DNA from: Athripsodes cinereus
Taxonomy: Eukaryota > Arthropoda > Insecta > Trichoptera > Leptoceridae
Direction: 5' to 3'
DNA: 64,000 bases
Assembly: GCA_947579605.1 (NCBI GenBank)
Contig: OX388307.1
Span: forward strand, 12,253,237-12,317,236
The notes beneath the pieces were generated by a model. That model searched no databases. It was not told the DNA's origin and was given only the letters and a program-made list of their open reading frames with translations. Below are positions 9,108 through 19,710 of this stretch, piece after piece (the stretch's first letter is position 1; each line of letters starts with the position of its first letter). The position numbers were made by a program, and so were the translations under genes.

Positions 9108-11851
9108 TTGAAATCTTGAAGTTTGACATCCCACACGGCCATATTTCAATAAAAAAATGGAAAGTATCTACGTGGATAAAGGTACTAAAATCCTCTTCCC
9201 ACTGTAAAATCTTGAAGTTTGACATCCCACACGGCCATATTTCAATAAAAAAATGGGTAGGTACCTACGTGGATAAAAGTACTAAAATCCTTTTCCCACT
9301 GTAAAATATTGAAACTTCACATCCCACACGGCCATATTTCAATAAATAAAATAGGTAGGTACCTACGTGGATAAAAGTAGTAAAATCCTCTTCCCACTGT
9401 AAAATCTTGAAGTTTGACATCCCACACGGCCATATTTCAATAAAAAAAAATGGGTAGGTACCTACGTGGATAAAAGTACTAAAATCCTTTTCCCACTGTA
9501 AAATCTTGAAGTTTGACATCCCACACGGCCATATTTCAATAAATAAAATGGGTAGGTACCTACGTGGATAAAAGTACCGAAATCCTTTTCCCACTGTAAA
9601 ATCTTGAAGTTTGACATCCCACACGGCCATATTTCAATAAATAAAATGGGTAGGTACCTACGTGGCTAAAAGTACCGAAATCCTTTTCCCACTGTAAAAT
9701 CTTGAAGTTTGACATCCCACACGGCCATATTTCAATAAAAAAATGTGTAGGTACCTACGTGGACAAAAGTACTGAAAACCTTTTCCCACTGTAAAATCTT
9801 GAAGTTTGACATCCCACACGGCCATATTTCAATAAAAAAAAATGGGTAGGTACCTACGTGGATAAAAGTACTAAAATCCTTTTCCCACTCTAAAATCTTG
9901 AAGTTTGACATCCCACACGGCCATATTTCACGGATAAAAGTACTGAAAACCTTTTCCCTCAGTAAAAGCTTGAAGATTGACATCCCACACGGTCATATTT
10001 CGATAAAAAAAAATGGGTAGGTACCACGTGGATAAAAATACTAAAATCCTTTTCCCACTCTAAAATCTTGAAGTTTGACATCCCACACGGCCATATTTCA
10101 CGGATAAAAGTACTGAAAACCTTTTCCCTCAGTAAAAGCTTGAAGATTGACATCCAACACGGCCATATTTCAATAAATAAAATAGGTAGGTACCTACGTG
10201 GATAAAAGTAGTAAAATCCTCTTCCCACTGTAAAATCTTGAAGTTTGATATCCCACACGGCCATATTTCGATAAAAAAATGGGTAGGTACCTACGTGGAT
10301 AAAAGTACTAAAATCCTTTTCCCACTGTAAAATCTTGAAGTTTGACATCCCACACGGCCATATTTCAATAAATAAAATGGGTAGGTACCTACGTGGATAA
10401 AAGTACTGAAATCCTTTTCCCACTGTAAAATATTGAAACTTGACATCCCACACGGCCATATTTCAATAAATAAAATAGGTAGGTACCTACGTGGATAAAA
10501 GTAGTAAAATCCTCTTCCCACTGTAAAATCTTGAAGTTTGACATCCCACACGGCCATATTTCAATAAAAAAAAATGGGTAGGTATCTACGTGGATAAAAG
10601 TACTGAAAACCTTTTCCCTCAGTAAAAGCTTGAAGATTGACATCCCACACGGCCATATTTCAATAAATAAAATAGGTAGGTACCTACGTGGATAAAAGTA
10701 GTAAAATCCTCTTCCCACTGTAAAATCTTGAAGTTTGACATCCCACACGGCCATATTTCGATAAAAAAATGGGTAGGTACCTACGTGGATAAAAGTACTA
10801 AAATCCTTTTCCCACTGTAAAATCTTGAAGTTTGACATCCCACACGGCCATATTTCAATAAATAAAATGGGTAGGTACCTACGTGGATAAAAGTACCGAA
10901 ATCCTTTTCCCACTGTAAAATCTTGAAGTTTGACATCCCACACGGCCATATTCCAATAAAATAATGGGTAGGTACCTACGTGGATAAAAGTACCGAAATC
11001 CTTTTCCCACTGTAAAATCTTGAAGTTTGACATCCCCCACGGCCATATTTCAATAAAAAAAATGGGTAGTTACCTATGTGGATAAAAGTACTGAAATCCT
11101 TTTCCCACTGTAAAATCTTGAAGTTTGACATCCCACACGGCCATATTTCACGGATAAAAGTACTGAAAACCTTTTCCCACAGTAAAAGCTTGAAGATTGA
11201 CATCCCACACGGCCATATATCAATAAAAAAATTGGGTAGGTACCTATGTGGATAAAAGTACTAAAATCCTTTTCCCACTGTAAAATCTTGAAGTTTGACA
11301 TCCCACTCGGCCATATTTCAATAAAAAAATGTGTAGGTACCTACGTGGACAAAAGTACTGAAAACCTTTTCCCACTGTAAAATCTTGAAGTTTGACATCC
11401 CACACGGCCATATTTCAATAAAAAAATTGGGTAGGTACCTATGTGGATAAAAGTACTAAAATCCTTTTCCCACTGTAAAATCTTGAAGTTTGACATCCCA
11501 CACGGCCATATTTCGATAAAAAAATGGGTAGGTACCTACGTGGATAAAAGTACTAAAATCCTTTTCCCACTGTAAAATCTTGAAGTTTGACATCCCACAC
11601 GGCCATATTTCAATAAATAAAATGGGTAGGTACCTACGTGGATAAAAGTACCGAAATCCTTTTCCCACTGTAAAATCTTGAAGTTTGACATCCCACACGG
11701 CCATATTTCAATAAATAAAATGGGTAGGTACCTATGTGGATAAAAGTACTGAAATCCTTTTCCCACTGTAAAATCTTGAAGTTTGACATCCCACACGGCC
11801 ATATTTCAATAAAAAAAATGGTTAGATACCTACGTGGATAAAAGTACTAAA
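9108..11851. repeat. 98-bp tandem array (satellite-like), about 29 monomers
   Basis: I located 29 successive CACGGCC-type landmarks from 9,134 to 11,794. Most spacings are 96-99 bp. Three are 72 bp (ending at 9,988, 10,158 and 11,208) through loss of the same 26-bp segment that carries the palindrome GTAGGTACCTAC. Conserved parts of the monomer are ATCTTGAAGTTTGACATCC, CACACGGCCATATTTC and TACCTACGTGGATAAAAGTA. At least three sequence variants alternate: the major one, one with AGTAGTAAAATCCTC, and one with CTCAGTAAAAGCTTGAAGA. A block at about 10,140-10,370 reappears at about 10,630-10,860, 490 bp (five monomers) later. Because 98 is not a multiple of three, the long minus-strand frames seen here cycle through all frames and are by-products, not genes. 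Confidence 0.95.
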
Positions 11852-11873
11852 AAAATATATGTATATATACATA

Positions 11874-12035
11874 GTAATAATAATAATAATGCCTAGAGCC
11901 CGTTGCCGAGCATATTTATGAAGCATCCGGAGAATCGTTGCTACGTAGTTGTTCCTGCCGGTGATGCCATCGAAGGTGACTGTGGAGGCCGATTCTGGAC
12001 AAGCACACTTTGTCGCACTTTGGACAGGGTACAAT
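11874..12035 (-). mobile_element. LINE fragment with C2H2 zinc-finger-like end
   Basis: In one minus-strand frame the translation contains CPKCDKVCLSRIGLHSHLRW, with Cys-X2-Cys and a downstream His-X3 or X4-His spacing, like the zinc-finger segment at the end of some LINE polymerases. An in-frame stop follows shortly after. The 3' side (left) ends in an (AAT)n tract typical of a LINE tail. Alternatively it may be a decayed zinc-finger exon; the tail favours a LINE. Confidence 0.45.
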
Positions 12036-12039
12036 AATA

Positions 12040-13239
12040 ATATATAATAATAATAATATATACATAGGTACCTATAAGGAAAACAGTTCTTAAAAAGGAA
12101 CGAAACAATGTTTCCTATATAGGCATTCCCTCCCTGTATTCCCAAAAGAAACCTTGATGAATGAATGTACATTCTTCAATATTCTGAAGTATTATATTTT
12201 AAATTGAAATACTTCCATCAGATTTTTTTTAAAGACTCATGAAAATATTAGGTCAAAATAAATACTACTCGTTGATTGAGAAAAGTACCTACCTATGTAT
12301 TTATTGGAAAACGCATACCTACAATATTGTCTACAGTATTGTCAGGAATTAGTCCATTGTCACAAATCAGCCCATGTAGGTTGAGTTGCCTTATAAAAAA
12401 AAAAAAAAAATTGTCTATGAATTTCATAATTCCATTTTCACAATTATTTTTCTTTGTTTTTTTTTCTCATGTGTCATATTTAGTCTGTCATATGTGGTCT
12501 ATGAAATTGAATGAAAATATGCCGAAATTATGCAATTCTAATTTACACAAATTAGGAGTTTTCATGATATGCAAGCATGATGTTTTAAAACCAAAATAAT
12601 CTCCAAGCTTTAAGATTCAGTTTTGTTGTATTTTTTATCACTTCCATTTTGAAATTAATTCAATATGATGAAAATGTTTTGTCTACGATTTCGGCAATCA
12701 GGAAGTCAAATTTTCATTCATTACCTCATTGAAATGTTGATATCTTTGTCAATAAATAAGATATTTGAAATATTTTTGGCCTGGAGTCTGTGATTATGTA
12801 TAGAGTTTATTATTCAACTTGCCTTTCCTAAATTAGGGATATGTACGGGCTCAAATATTTGTGCCGATTCCCACAAATACTAAGAAATAATAAAGGTCTA
12901 CCATATTTTTGAAATCTGAGGCTTAAAAGCATTTCAAAATAAGTCAAAATTTTCATATTTCCACACAAAGCATAAAGGGAACATTAAAATAGAAGAACAA
13001 TACATACCTTCTCCTTTTTTGTAATTAAGATACTTTGCAAAAATATAAATCATGTCATGTCACATCAAAAAATATAACCAGAACGTAATCATTGCAAAAA
13101 AATAATGGATACTCACCTATTTTTTCTTAATTTCCTATTCAATTACATATTTTATAAAACATCATAGGAAAAGAGAAAGTTTTATTATGTTAATTCATTT
13201 ATTGCATCAAAAATTCATAAAACAACTACTCGATCAACT
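12040..13239. other. AT-rich stretch with no recognisable gene
   Basis: Open frames up to 107 codons are low-complexity and hydrophobic without family resemblance. A poly(A)15 lies near 12,394. I see nothing else to annotate. Confidence 0.55.
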
Positions 13240-13352
13240 TTCAAGATTTTCCTGGGAACGAAGAGAAGAGAATACAGTCTTTTCCGTTCAGATTCTTTGC
13301 AATGATTGTCACTTCTTCCCACGACATTCCTAAAGCCATAATGTCGTTGTCA
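13240..13352 (-). mobile_element. RTE-like LINE-C 3' end, diverged
   Basis: The minus strand carries the ordered blocks 'aatgacaacgacatta', 'atgtcgtgggaagaagtgac' and 'gaacggaaaagactgtattc', corresponding to the last codons of the LINE-C ORF at 42,394-42,987. It has many substitutions, so it is an old copy. Confidence 0.5.
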
Positions 13353-14460
13353 TTAATTTATTATCAATTTAATTTCTAATTTCTTAATCATTAATTTCAT
13401 CATTGAAAAATGAGCATCCAGATCGCAATGCACCGTTTTGTGTTTCTGCAAAAAAATATACTGTTAACTCTTTAGTAATAAAAATGTAAAGCAGGTTTAA
13501 TAGATTAGATAGAAAAATTAATTAGATAGAAAACGTAAATTAATTCTCACCTGATGTTAAATTAAATATTGAACGTACTTTTTGACACATCGTTCATTAA
13601 TCGCCATTTTGGAATGTTATAATGACACAAATAATTGCCAGACGAATAACATATTGTTTTTGGCTTTTCAATTAGCTCGTGCTTAATATTTTTAAATTGG
13701 ATTATTTACGCAAAAAATATTTTAAATGTGTTTATTTGCACGAAATTAAAAATATTTTAAATGTTTTTATTTGCATGAACTTAAAAAAAGTCTGATTGTG
13801 CTTATTTTTTAGAAATTAATCATAAATATTTATAGTACTTTTCATAATTAATTTTAATATGGCAATATCTTATGGCACACAATTTTGGCGGTAAAGAATA
13901 TTTTCTTACCCTTTCAAACTGACGTAAAAAACGTATTTTTTATCTCATTCACACTTTTTTTTTACACTCTTTTTTGCTGTTTTTCTCGCTCCTCAAAAAG
14001 AAAGTACGGCATTTAGTGGGTTTTTATTTCACATAGATACCTCATCTTGTAATGGTCAGGTCAATGGAACGCAAATTCCTTGAAATGGGAGAGTATAGCC
14101 CGGTGAAAGTTTAGTATGGAAATTCAAAAATCATTTTTATAAGATATAAGGATAAGGATAAGGATAATATATTTTAAACAATAATAAAATTTGTATTTGT
14201 GTATTTTCTGTCATTCTCTTCAAATATTCAGTCAGTTTTTTTTGTCATTTCTGTACTTTTTTCAGTAGCTCACCTATTGTGACACATTTTTTTGCTGCTT
14301 CGTTAAAAATTATCTGACACTCGATGTAAGCCGCCAATTATTTTTTTTTGATGCACAAATATTATAAAACTCAGTTAACTCAGACTAAACAATGAATTAA
14401 ATTAATATCAAGGTTTTTTTTTTTTTATTAATTTGTGTTGTGTCTATATTCCTATACTAC
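13353..14460. other. AT-rich stretch with no recognisable gene
   Basis: Runs of T and A dominate, with no credible coding frame. A short (AAGGAT)-like triplication occurs near 14,150-14,166. Confidence 0.55.
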
Positions 14461-14461
14461 T

Positions 14462-14718
14462 ACTATACCATCACGGCATATCGCACAAGTGGGGTAGCCA
14501 GCAGACCAGCTGCATTTAATAAACACTCAACCTGTGTCCTCTCCGTGCCAGTAAAAAAAATCAAAACGTTCAGGATGGGTGGCAAACCTCATCGCTAAAT
14601 TTAAGATGTAAAATGTATGTCTTTTGAACTGCTATTGAGTACATTTTATGAATTGTGTGTAAAAATATGACATGTAAAAAGCTAAGGCCGTGACTTGTTT
14701 ATAAATTAAATAAATAAA
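14462..14718 (+). repeat. SINE-1 family copy with tail, most complete
   Basis: Blocks in order: CCATCACGGCATATCGCAC, 'gtggggtagccagcagacca', 'taataaacactcaac', 'ctctccgtgccagt', 'ttcaggatgggtggcaaacc', 'catgtaaaaagctaaggccg' and an AAATAAAT tail. The last two blocks also occur alone near 50,070, giving the 3' end of the family. No tRNA-like B box is evident. Confidence 0.65.
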
Positions 14719-15210
14719 ATATAAGTAGTTATATGGAAGAGCACTATGCCTCTTTTAGTACGAAAATTTAAGTAGGAAAATAGAAAGGCAAATTAAAGTA
14801 TCTTTTAGGAGTAAAATTATACTCAAGCACATATTCAGGATTTTAGAAAGAGTTTAGATATTAGCTACACAATATTACTTCGGTACACCTACTTATTTTC
14901 TTGAAATACAAGAATACAGCAGTGTTTTTTTAGTAGATGCCTTCCATTCTGCTACGTCACTAAAAACATTTCACATTTAAAAGTAGGCGCATATAGGTAC
15001 GGCAGTAAGAGTGTGCCTGGAGTAGGTTGAAGTAAGGTCTCAGATAACAATCATCTGCAAATTGCTGGCAGAGTTGCCAAATGTGTTTAGGGACGTATGA
15101 TAATGCAATAATAGAACTTAATTTACACAGTTACTGGATAAAGAGTTACTAGACATACATATACAGAAATATCTCCAATATATTTAAATATACCTACTTC
15201 AGAATTAGAA
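14719..15210. other. No recognisable gene
   Basis: AT-rich sequence without a credible coding frame or obvious repeat boundary. Confidence 0.5.
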
Positions 15211-15214
15211 AAAG

Positions 15215-15325
15215 ACAAACGAATATATCGCGAAGGTGGAGTGAGTCGGCAGTGGGAGGTGGGAGGAATCAAACCCGCGCTTCCTAGATTGAAAATCTGA
15301 CTACCAACTAACTACCAACCACTTT
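15215..15325 (-). repeat. Possible tRNA-derived SINE
   Basis: On the minus strand, TAGTTAGTTGGTAGTC resembles a pol III A box and GGTTTGATTCCTCCC a B box, about 40 bases apart as in a tRNA head. No clear cloverleaf or tail was established, and no second copy was found in the window. Confidence 0.35.
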
Positions 15326-15742
15326 ATGTTTAAAAATTCCATGCCAGATGGTATGAACCTTGAAAACGTCACTTGTGATTGGTACTTGATACTATGTGAC
15401 GGCAAACTTTGGAGTCTTTGGAAGGACCTGTGAACTGTGGTGATACTGGATAAGGAAAAAATAAACGACGGTCATGAATTCTGGAAGAGAAATTAGCGTC
15501 CTTTAATGAATGATCAATTTAGAGAGACAGAAACTTCAACAGAAGGATTCCGCAATGCTATTTTTCGAATAAATTTCACTACATTTTCAAATATTATGTA
15601 AAATAGCTAACAAAGAAAAAATCATTTGCCAACGGAAGATTCAATGAAAACTCAACATCAATAATATGTTTACCTATAGGTATGTAATATTTTATTTTCA
15701 GAGTAAATAAGTGATATCACTATAAACTATTATACTCAGCAT

Positions 15743-15822
15743 GGGTTAGTTGGAAGATATCGCTTCTGCGATAAACTCGCCCATTGCACAATATCATTTA
15801 TTTGTATACCATTATTTTATAA
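15743..15822 (+). repeat. LINE 3' tail (LINE-T family)
   Basis: GGGTTAGTTGGAAGATATCG, then 'cttctgcgataaactcgccc' and 'attgcacaa' match copies at 27,567 and 48,617 (plus) and 36,843-36,985 (minus). This is a LINE 3' untranslated end of a kind common in Lepidoptera; no coding part is attached here. Confidence 0.65.
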
Positions 15823-16380
15823 CTATGAAATTACGAAACTCTAGGTTACGAAAAACTCTAGGTACCTACGTACGGAAATTATAAAATAATTTGAAAAATG
15901 TACCTACTTTGTTCCCATAGAAAAAATAAATTTTTCTAAGTAGTTGAACCACTACTAAAAATATTTTTGACTAAATTTTATGAGAAATATTTTCGTCTGT
16001 TATTTTTTCATATAAACTAAAAGAAATATGATAATTTAATCTTTGTAGTTAACTAGAAGAAAAAATATTCTATAGTTTATATTTTTTTTCGTTGAAGAAA
16101 TTGTGAACGTATCTCACGATCTTTTAATTTGAATATTGTCGATTTTCGTATAGGTACTTGATTTTTGCGCCTAATAATAAATTGACAACGAATGTAATAA
16201 TAATATTGTATGAGTATAGTAGATAATAGGTATATATTATAGTGGTTGAATCTGTGCCTTTTGTAATAATGATCGCTATGCCTGACATCTAAGTAATCAT
16301 TTTATTGCAGTATGTTTTTCCAGGGTATGCACACTACATCAAAATATTTCACATTCAATCATATTCGTTAATAAAATGAA
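15823..16380. other. No recognisable gene
   Basis: AT-rich flank of the LARD-like element with no credible coding frame. Confidence 0.5.
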
Positions 16381-16384
16381 ATAC

Positions 16385-16388
16385 ATAC
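16385..16388. repeat. Target-site duplication ATAC, left
   Basis: ATAC precedes the 5' TG of the left LTR and recurs at 24548-24551 after the terminal CA of the right LTR. Four bases is within the usual range for LTR-element integrases. Confidence 0.8.
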
Positions 16389-18733
16389 TGTGATGATCCT
16401 ACCTATTTTAAACCATTCTAAGCTCCGAATTTGCAACATCCTAGCTTCTAAACTATACCTACTGTAATAATTGATTCCCAAACTAGAAGTGACAACCCTA
16501 TTCAGCTAGCTAAGAATTGTATGAATCTTCGCATTGTTGCAAATATACGTACGAAATATCGCATTCCTAATTGAATTAATTAACGAATTTTGGCCTTTCG
16601 TGATCGTCTCGATTTACCTATTAACTATTTTCATAGATTTGGACCCAGTACGTTGTGTTTTGACGATAATTTTACCTACGTTGTGTATTTTTAGAACGCA
16701 AAATAAGTCACCTGAAATATACATTTCAATAATCAAGAAGAACAACAAAATCACAAAATCAATAAAACAATTTAAACATGAATTTTGATACATATTAACT
16801 CTGAGATCAACTTTGACGTCAGATCACTTACCTTGAGATACTGTAAAATAACATAATAAAAATAGTGCATAATAAAACATAACGAAATATAACATAACAA
16901 TCATCATAACATAAAATTCAAATAATATTATTCTATATCATTACGAGAATGTTGTATGGTAACTGGTTGCCGATCTATGTCCCTACATAAGATAACCATT
17001 TCATAGTTTCTATAGCCGATGTATGTACATATGTTCTACAACATACCTACTAATTCGTTGCGTCGTAAAGGACAGTGGCGCACCCAAAAACATAACTTTA
17101 TTACTTTTGAATATTAATTAAATTTCAACACGATTGCTTTGACATCATTTTCGGAGACTATAACTACTGGTTGTTAATGCATGGAAAGCATGCTGTGTCC
17201 ATGCTGAAGGAGCGCCGCCTCCGCTCCCTCACGTCTCAAACTGTCCCATGCCGCATTTTGAGCCCGTGTGCACTAATCTACATCCCGAATATATAAAATA
17301 ATATATAATATGTATACTCATTTGAACATGCAGCTATATATATAAGAATAATTATAAATATATGTTAAGAAGCTTTGTCTAGGACCCTGGCGGGAAACGG
17401 GGCAAGACCCATATTGACCCTTGTCTCAAAAGCTGAATCGAAGAGATAGGAGCAGGGCTTGCTAACGGTACACCTACATTTCGAAGCAGGATTAGGACTG
17501 GAATTGTTAGTATATAGTATATGTTTCTACAAAGTACATAATACGTCTCGTGCATAATTGTATAATAATAATGATAAATATGTGGTTACGAATAGATCAA
17601 ACCCACACTATAGACACAAGGTAGCTAGTCTAGTGTCGATAGGCAGAAGGGATCCATATCCATAAGGTAATCTCGACAAGATTTAGCTATAAAAGACTAC
17701 ATATTTATGGTGAGGTGAATTTAGGTATCATGTAAGTCAAATAAAAATATATTAAGACCAATAAATACATAAATATTACTTATGATTAGTGTCATGCAAA
17801 ATATCAAATTTGTTCCTTCCATGATATCGCAGCAATTACAGCATGTTGAACAAGTAGAAAAATCCAGTAAGTTCGTAGAATACAAATGATATTCGACGAT
17901 AAAATATGTAATTAAATTAATAATCAAATAATATCCTTCTCAACATATAACTCCTCTTCAAACTGTATACTCCATCGTTATGGTAAAGTAAATTAAATAA
18001 AAGTATAATATTGGGTAGAGCGGTGCGCCACTGTTATTAGTCTAGTTCTAGATGTGTCGGACCGCGCTATATAAAATCAGCCACAGGTACATACATACAT
18101 ACAATAATACTGAAAATAAATGTACATATAACACATAATTCCTTCGTTTTCAAAATCCGTAAAATAATAAATCCTTGAGTACAAATATTGCCTTGTAGAC
18201 AACAGACATCCTGAGAGTATCCTAACACCTAGATATAAATAATAAATTAATAATATTAAAAGAAAATCTTATCTTAGACAGCTGGCAGCATCACGGATTT
18301 TAAATGCTAATTAAAAGTAATTTAGGATGATCTTTATATATTCCCAATTGTGGAAATATCACTAAAAAATAATGTTTTAATAACTACGAAGGTGGGTAAA
18401 TAAAAATATTAAAAGATGTCGAATTCAAACACAGATATTAATATGATTCAGTCCCACCTCCCTCTGGATTCAAAACTAAACTGCCACGAGTAATAAGTAC
18501 TCTCTCTTCAGACCCTGAAAATGTCGACCCAAAGCAACAAAAAAAAACTACATCCATCTCTTCCTGACACACACCGAAATATACCTGTCTCTGTCCCCTA
18601 CATAGCTAGTTGCGTTCAACAACCACTTGAAATCAAACTAAGTTTCATTCCTATATTAATTACCTACTACAAATATACGATCTAGGTATATAAAAATAAT
18701 ATATACCGTCTTGTATATATTCATTTCATGACA
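16389..18733 (-). repeat. LARD-like element, left LTR (3' LTR in element orientation)
   Basis: 2,345 bp, TG...CA ends, matched base for base at +5,814. It contains an inverted-repeat-bounded segment (17073-18033). A TATATAAAATC motif at about 18,050 lies on the plus strand, opposite to the inferred orientation, so its meaning is doubtful. Small open frames of 84 and 68 codons appear in both LTR copies only because the LTRs are duplicated. Confidence 0.88.
17073..18033. repeat. Inverted-repeat-bounded segment inside the left LTR
   Basis: CAGTGGCGCACC (17073-17084) is the exact inverse of GGTGCGCCACTG (18022-18033). CAGTGGCG-type ends are common in insect MITEs. The 961-bp segment is present at the same place in both LTRs (also 22887-23847), so it was inside the LTR before the last transposition. 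I found no flanking target duplication. Confidence 0.55.
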
Positions 18734-18746
18734 TCCCCCCTTTGAG
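18734..18746 (-). promoter_or_regulatory. Polypurine tract of the LARD-like element
   Basis: TCCCCCCTTTGAG on the plus strand reads CTCAAAGGGGGGA on the minus strand, directly before the LTR's TGTCATG. This is where plus-strand DNA synthesis would be primed in reverse transcription. Its position sets the element's orientation. Confidence 0.75.
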
Positions 18747-19284
18747 ATCATGCTGAAGACAAAATGGATGAGGCATTATCTCACAAACAACTATTTATTT
18801 TCTAATTATTTTTCATAATTATTTAATTCCAACTTTCGAGTACGCCCCTGTATATTCCGATAGGTCGTAGGTACCTCGTCAGCTGTGCTCCTCTATTCAA
18901 GTCATCAATAATAATAATACATGCATGCACATAATACACCGATGCGTCCACTTGAGAAATACTCGTTCAATATTATTGTCCCAACATAACATAATATTTT
19001 AATATTCTGTTATATTTTATTATTTCGAGTTTCGTTATTATTTTATGTCATCACATCTATAGAACATAAAATAGTAATAACAAGTTTGTCCCAATACTTA
19101 AATATCCAAGTTGCATTTTGTTAAAATTCGTTTCATGTGATCATATTCACACATCATTATAATTATCCATAGTACTTGTGGTTCCCTATAGCCCATATAT
19201 GCATTCTTCAGGGTGATCCAATTCGCTGGTAACACCAATCTTGTACTACTCGCCAGATGTCTCATATCCATGATTCCTTTGCCG

Positions 19285-19405
19285 ATGCAGCCAGTAGTCC
19301 TGCAGCACACAAATAGATACGCAAATCGTCCTCTCCGTAACGACACAAATTCAAGACATTCAAAAACGGCGGCAAACCTCATCGCTGAATCCAAGATGCT
19401 AAATG
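19285..19405 (+). repeat. SINE-1 family copy inside the LARD interior
   Basis: Shared blocks are 'cgtcctctccgtaacgac', 'ttcaagacattcaaaaacgg', 'cggcaaacctcatcgctga' and 'aagatgctaaatgtc'. Confidence 0.6.
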
Positions 19406-19519
19406 TCTTAATTTCCTAGAACACCCGTCCTCCCACAGGACATACGAAGACTCACGGAAAAAAGTGGGAGACCAACTCTCCACCGGCAACCCATCCTAAA
19501 TAACCATTCATCTCTCAGC

Positions 19520-19710
19520 ACCATCACGCTGCGTCTCAGATGGGGTAGGCAGAGAGAAACGATTGACAAATCCCTCCATCCTGGCCTACATCCTTCGTTT
19601 CCACCACTGTCATACAATTTCTCACAGAATGCAACCCGTTTTCTCCTAGTCAACACGCAGCCGTCCATAAGAATTTGATCCACGTGATCAAGCCACATAA
19701 TTCTACAAGT
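19520..19710 (-). mobile_element. LINE-A 3' fragment inside the LARD interior
   Basis: Minus-strand translation gives WLDHVDQILMDGCVLTRRKR, matching the DQIL.DG.VL..RNRR tail of LINE-A elsewhere. After that the family reading frame continues only by shifting frame, so this copy is frameshifted. The left end matches the CCATCACG...GGGGTAGGCAGA 3' end seen at 8,790 and 35,785. Confidence 0.6.

Noticed and set aside
9265..11802. Overlapping minus-strand frames of up to 214 codons with MAVWDVK and FKILQWEKDF-type repeats
   Set aside because: They arise because the 98-bp monomer lacks frequent stops on one strand and its length shifts the frame each unit. All frames show the same peptides in rotation.
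16534..16788. An 84-codon gene present in two identical copies (also 22348-22602)
   Set aside because: The copies are identical only because they lie in the two LTRs of one element; the frame is AT-rich with no family resemblance.
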